From Zeus faber (Eukaryota; Chordata; Actinopteri; Zeiformes; Zeidae), in contig OY482854.1 of NCBI GenBank assembly GCA_960531495.1, positions 29,081,152 through 29,145,151 of the forward strand: DNA of 64,000 nucleotides. Reading direction: 5' to 3'. Positions 63,346 to 64,000 of this stretch are shown here, piece by piece; the stretch's first letter is position 1; each line of letters begins with the position of its first letter. The notes beneath the pieces are model-generated. The model was not told where the DNA came from. It saw only the letters and a program-made list of their open reading frames with translations, and ran no database searches. The position numbers and the translations under genes were made by a program.

Positions 63346-63675
63346 TTATTGAACATTCTCGAACAACTTTAAAGCACTGTAAATGAAATAATGCCAGAGA
63401 ATTATTTTAATAAGGAAAAGTTCAACTATTGATCATTGGAGCTGAGGGACGTGGAACCTCTTGAAGGACCCCACGTTGAGAGTCACTGGGGTAGAGCCTT
63501 TGGCATAACAAGTGATTTTATTACTTCTATTCTATTCAACTGGTATTCTATTCAATTCTGAATATGAAGTTATGAATTTAACAGCTCTGCGGGTAATCGG
63601 TTGGTTACCCCACATATATATATACACATGCACAGACACGAGAATTTGAAGAATAGCCGCGTGAAGAGCGTCTAC

Positions 63676-63768
63676 CTGCGGAAGCAGCCCCTCCGTGTGC
63701 TATAAGTAGCTGGCACCGCCAACCCGCAGGGACCCGGAAGTAGCGCCATCAGAACGGCTTGTGATTGG
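63676..63768 (-). promoter_or_regulatory. rnaseh2c: Candidate RNASEH2C first exon and promoter
   Basis: A good minus-strand donor, CAG|GTAGAC, ends at 63676, ready to join the acceptor before the start codon at 62696. Upstream lie an ETS-like ACTTCCGGGT (63732-63741) and a CCAAT box (63764-63768 reverse). No ATG is present in the candidate exon. Confidence 0.45.
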
Positions 63769-63869
63769 CTAAACTTCTCTTCTTCTACGCGTAGGGATGT
63801 TTTGGCGGCATTTTCCGTCCAGTTGACAACGTTGCCCCCAGGCGTTCAGAGAAGGAATTCTATAGACAT

Positions 63870-64000
63870 TATATTTAATATATATATATATACACATTAT
63901 ATTTAATATATATACATTATATTTAATATATATATACACATTATATTTAATATATATATACACATTATATTTAATATATATATATATACACATTATATTT
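63870..64000. repeat. AT-rich minisatellite continuing past the window edge
   Basis: At least five copies of a 22-32 base unit containing CATTATATTTAATATATA, with varying TA length between copies. Confidence 0.92.

Overview
The window is vertebrate nuclear DNA, almost certainly from a teleost fish. The genes are intron-split, with GT-AG junctions whose phases agree. Their products match vertebrate proteins, (CA)n/(TG)n microsatellites are very long and frequent, and the transposon relics (Tc1-type elements, fish-type LINEs and SINEs, Ty3/gypsy) are typical of ray-finned fish. There is no bacterial or phage content, no CRISPR array and no rRNA gene.

Gene layout, left to right. FLRT1 (3381-5573, +) is a complete single-exon coding region for an LRR/fibronectin-III membrane adhesion protein. 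It appears to lie inside an intron of MACROD1, which runs on the opposite strand. MACROD1 exons 1-3 lie at 38237-37889, 31055-30957 and 26022-25909 (-); the remaining macro-domain exons were not found and should lie left of base 1. FERMT3/kindlin-3 (42363-48828, +) has 14 coding exons whose phases all join. TRPT1 (55202-50130, -) is a tRNA 2'-phosphotransferase assembled from six exons. ZBTB3 (56369-58504, +) is a BTB-zinc finger protein in two coding exons. RNASEH2C (62696-61439, -) has four coding exons, the last encoding only seven residues. All six have human counterparts on 11q12-q13, so the window is a rearranged block of conserved synteny. They do not form one pathway: adhesion (FLRT1, kindlin-3), ADP-ribose chemistry (MACROD1, and TRPT1 through its NAD-dependent reaction), nucleic-acid maintenance (RNase H2C) and transcription (ZBTB3).

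Repeats dominate the rest. MACROD1 intron 3 (1-25.9 kb) holds FLRT1, large microsatellites, an AT minisatellite beside an unusual GC-rich block, and a LINE 3' tail. From 26.5 to 36.6 kb there are SINE-like sequence, two LINE relics (one interrupted by another repeat with an apparent target duplication) and Ty3/gypsy pieces in a permuted order. LINE and SINE tails fill 39.4-40.5 kb. A Tc1 element with clear TIRs and TA target duplication sits in a TRPT1 intron, and a degenerate Tc1 relic lies after ZBTB3.

The observations most worth checking are: a 112-base (TG)n tract six bases from the MACROD1 exon 3 acceptor; two short telomere-hexamer insertions, each bracketed by a direct duplication; a GC-AG intron and a microsatellite-embedded donor in TRPT1; and an apparent one-base offset at the first recognised FERMT3 coding exon. 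I found no convincing new multi-gene system.
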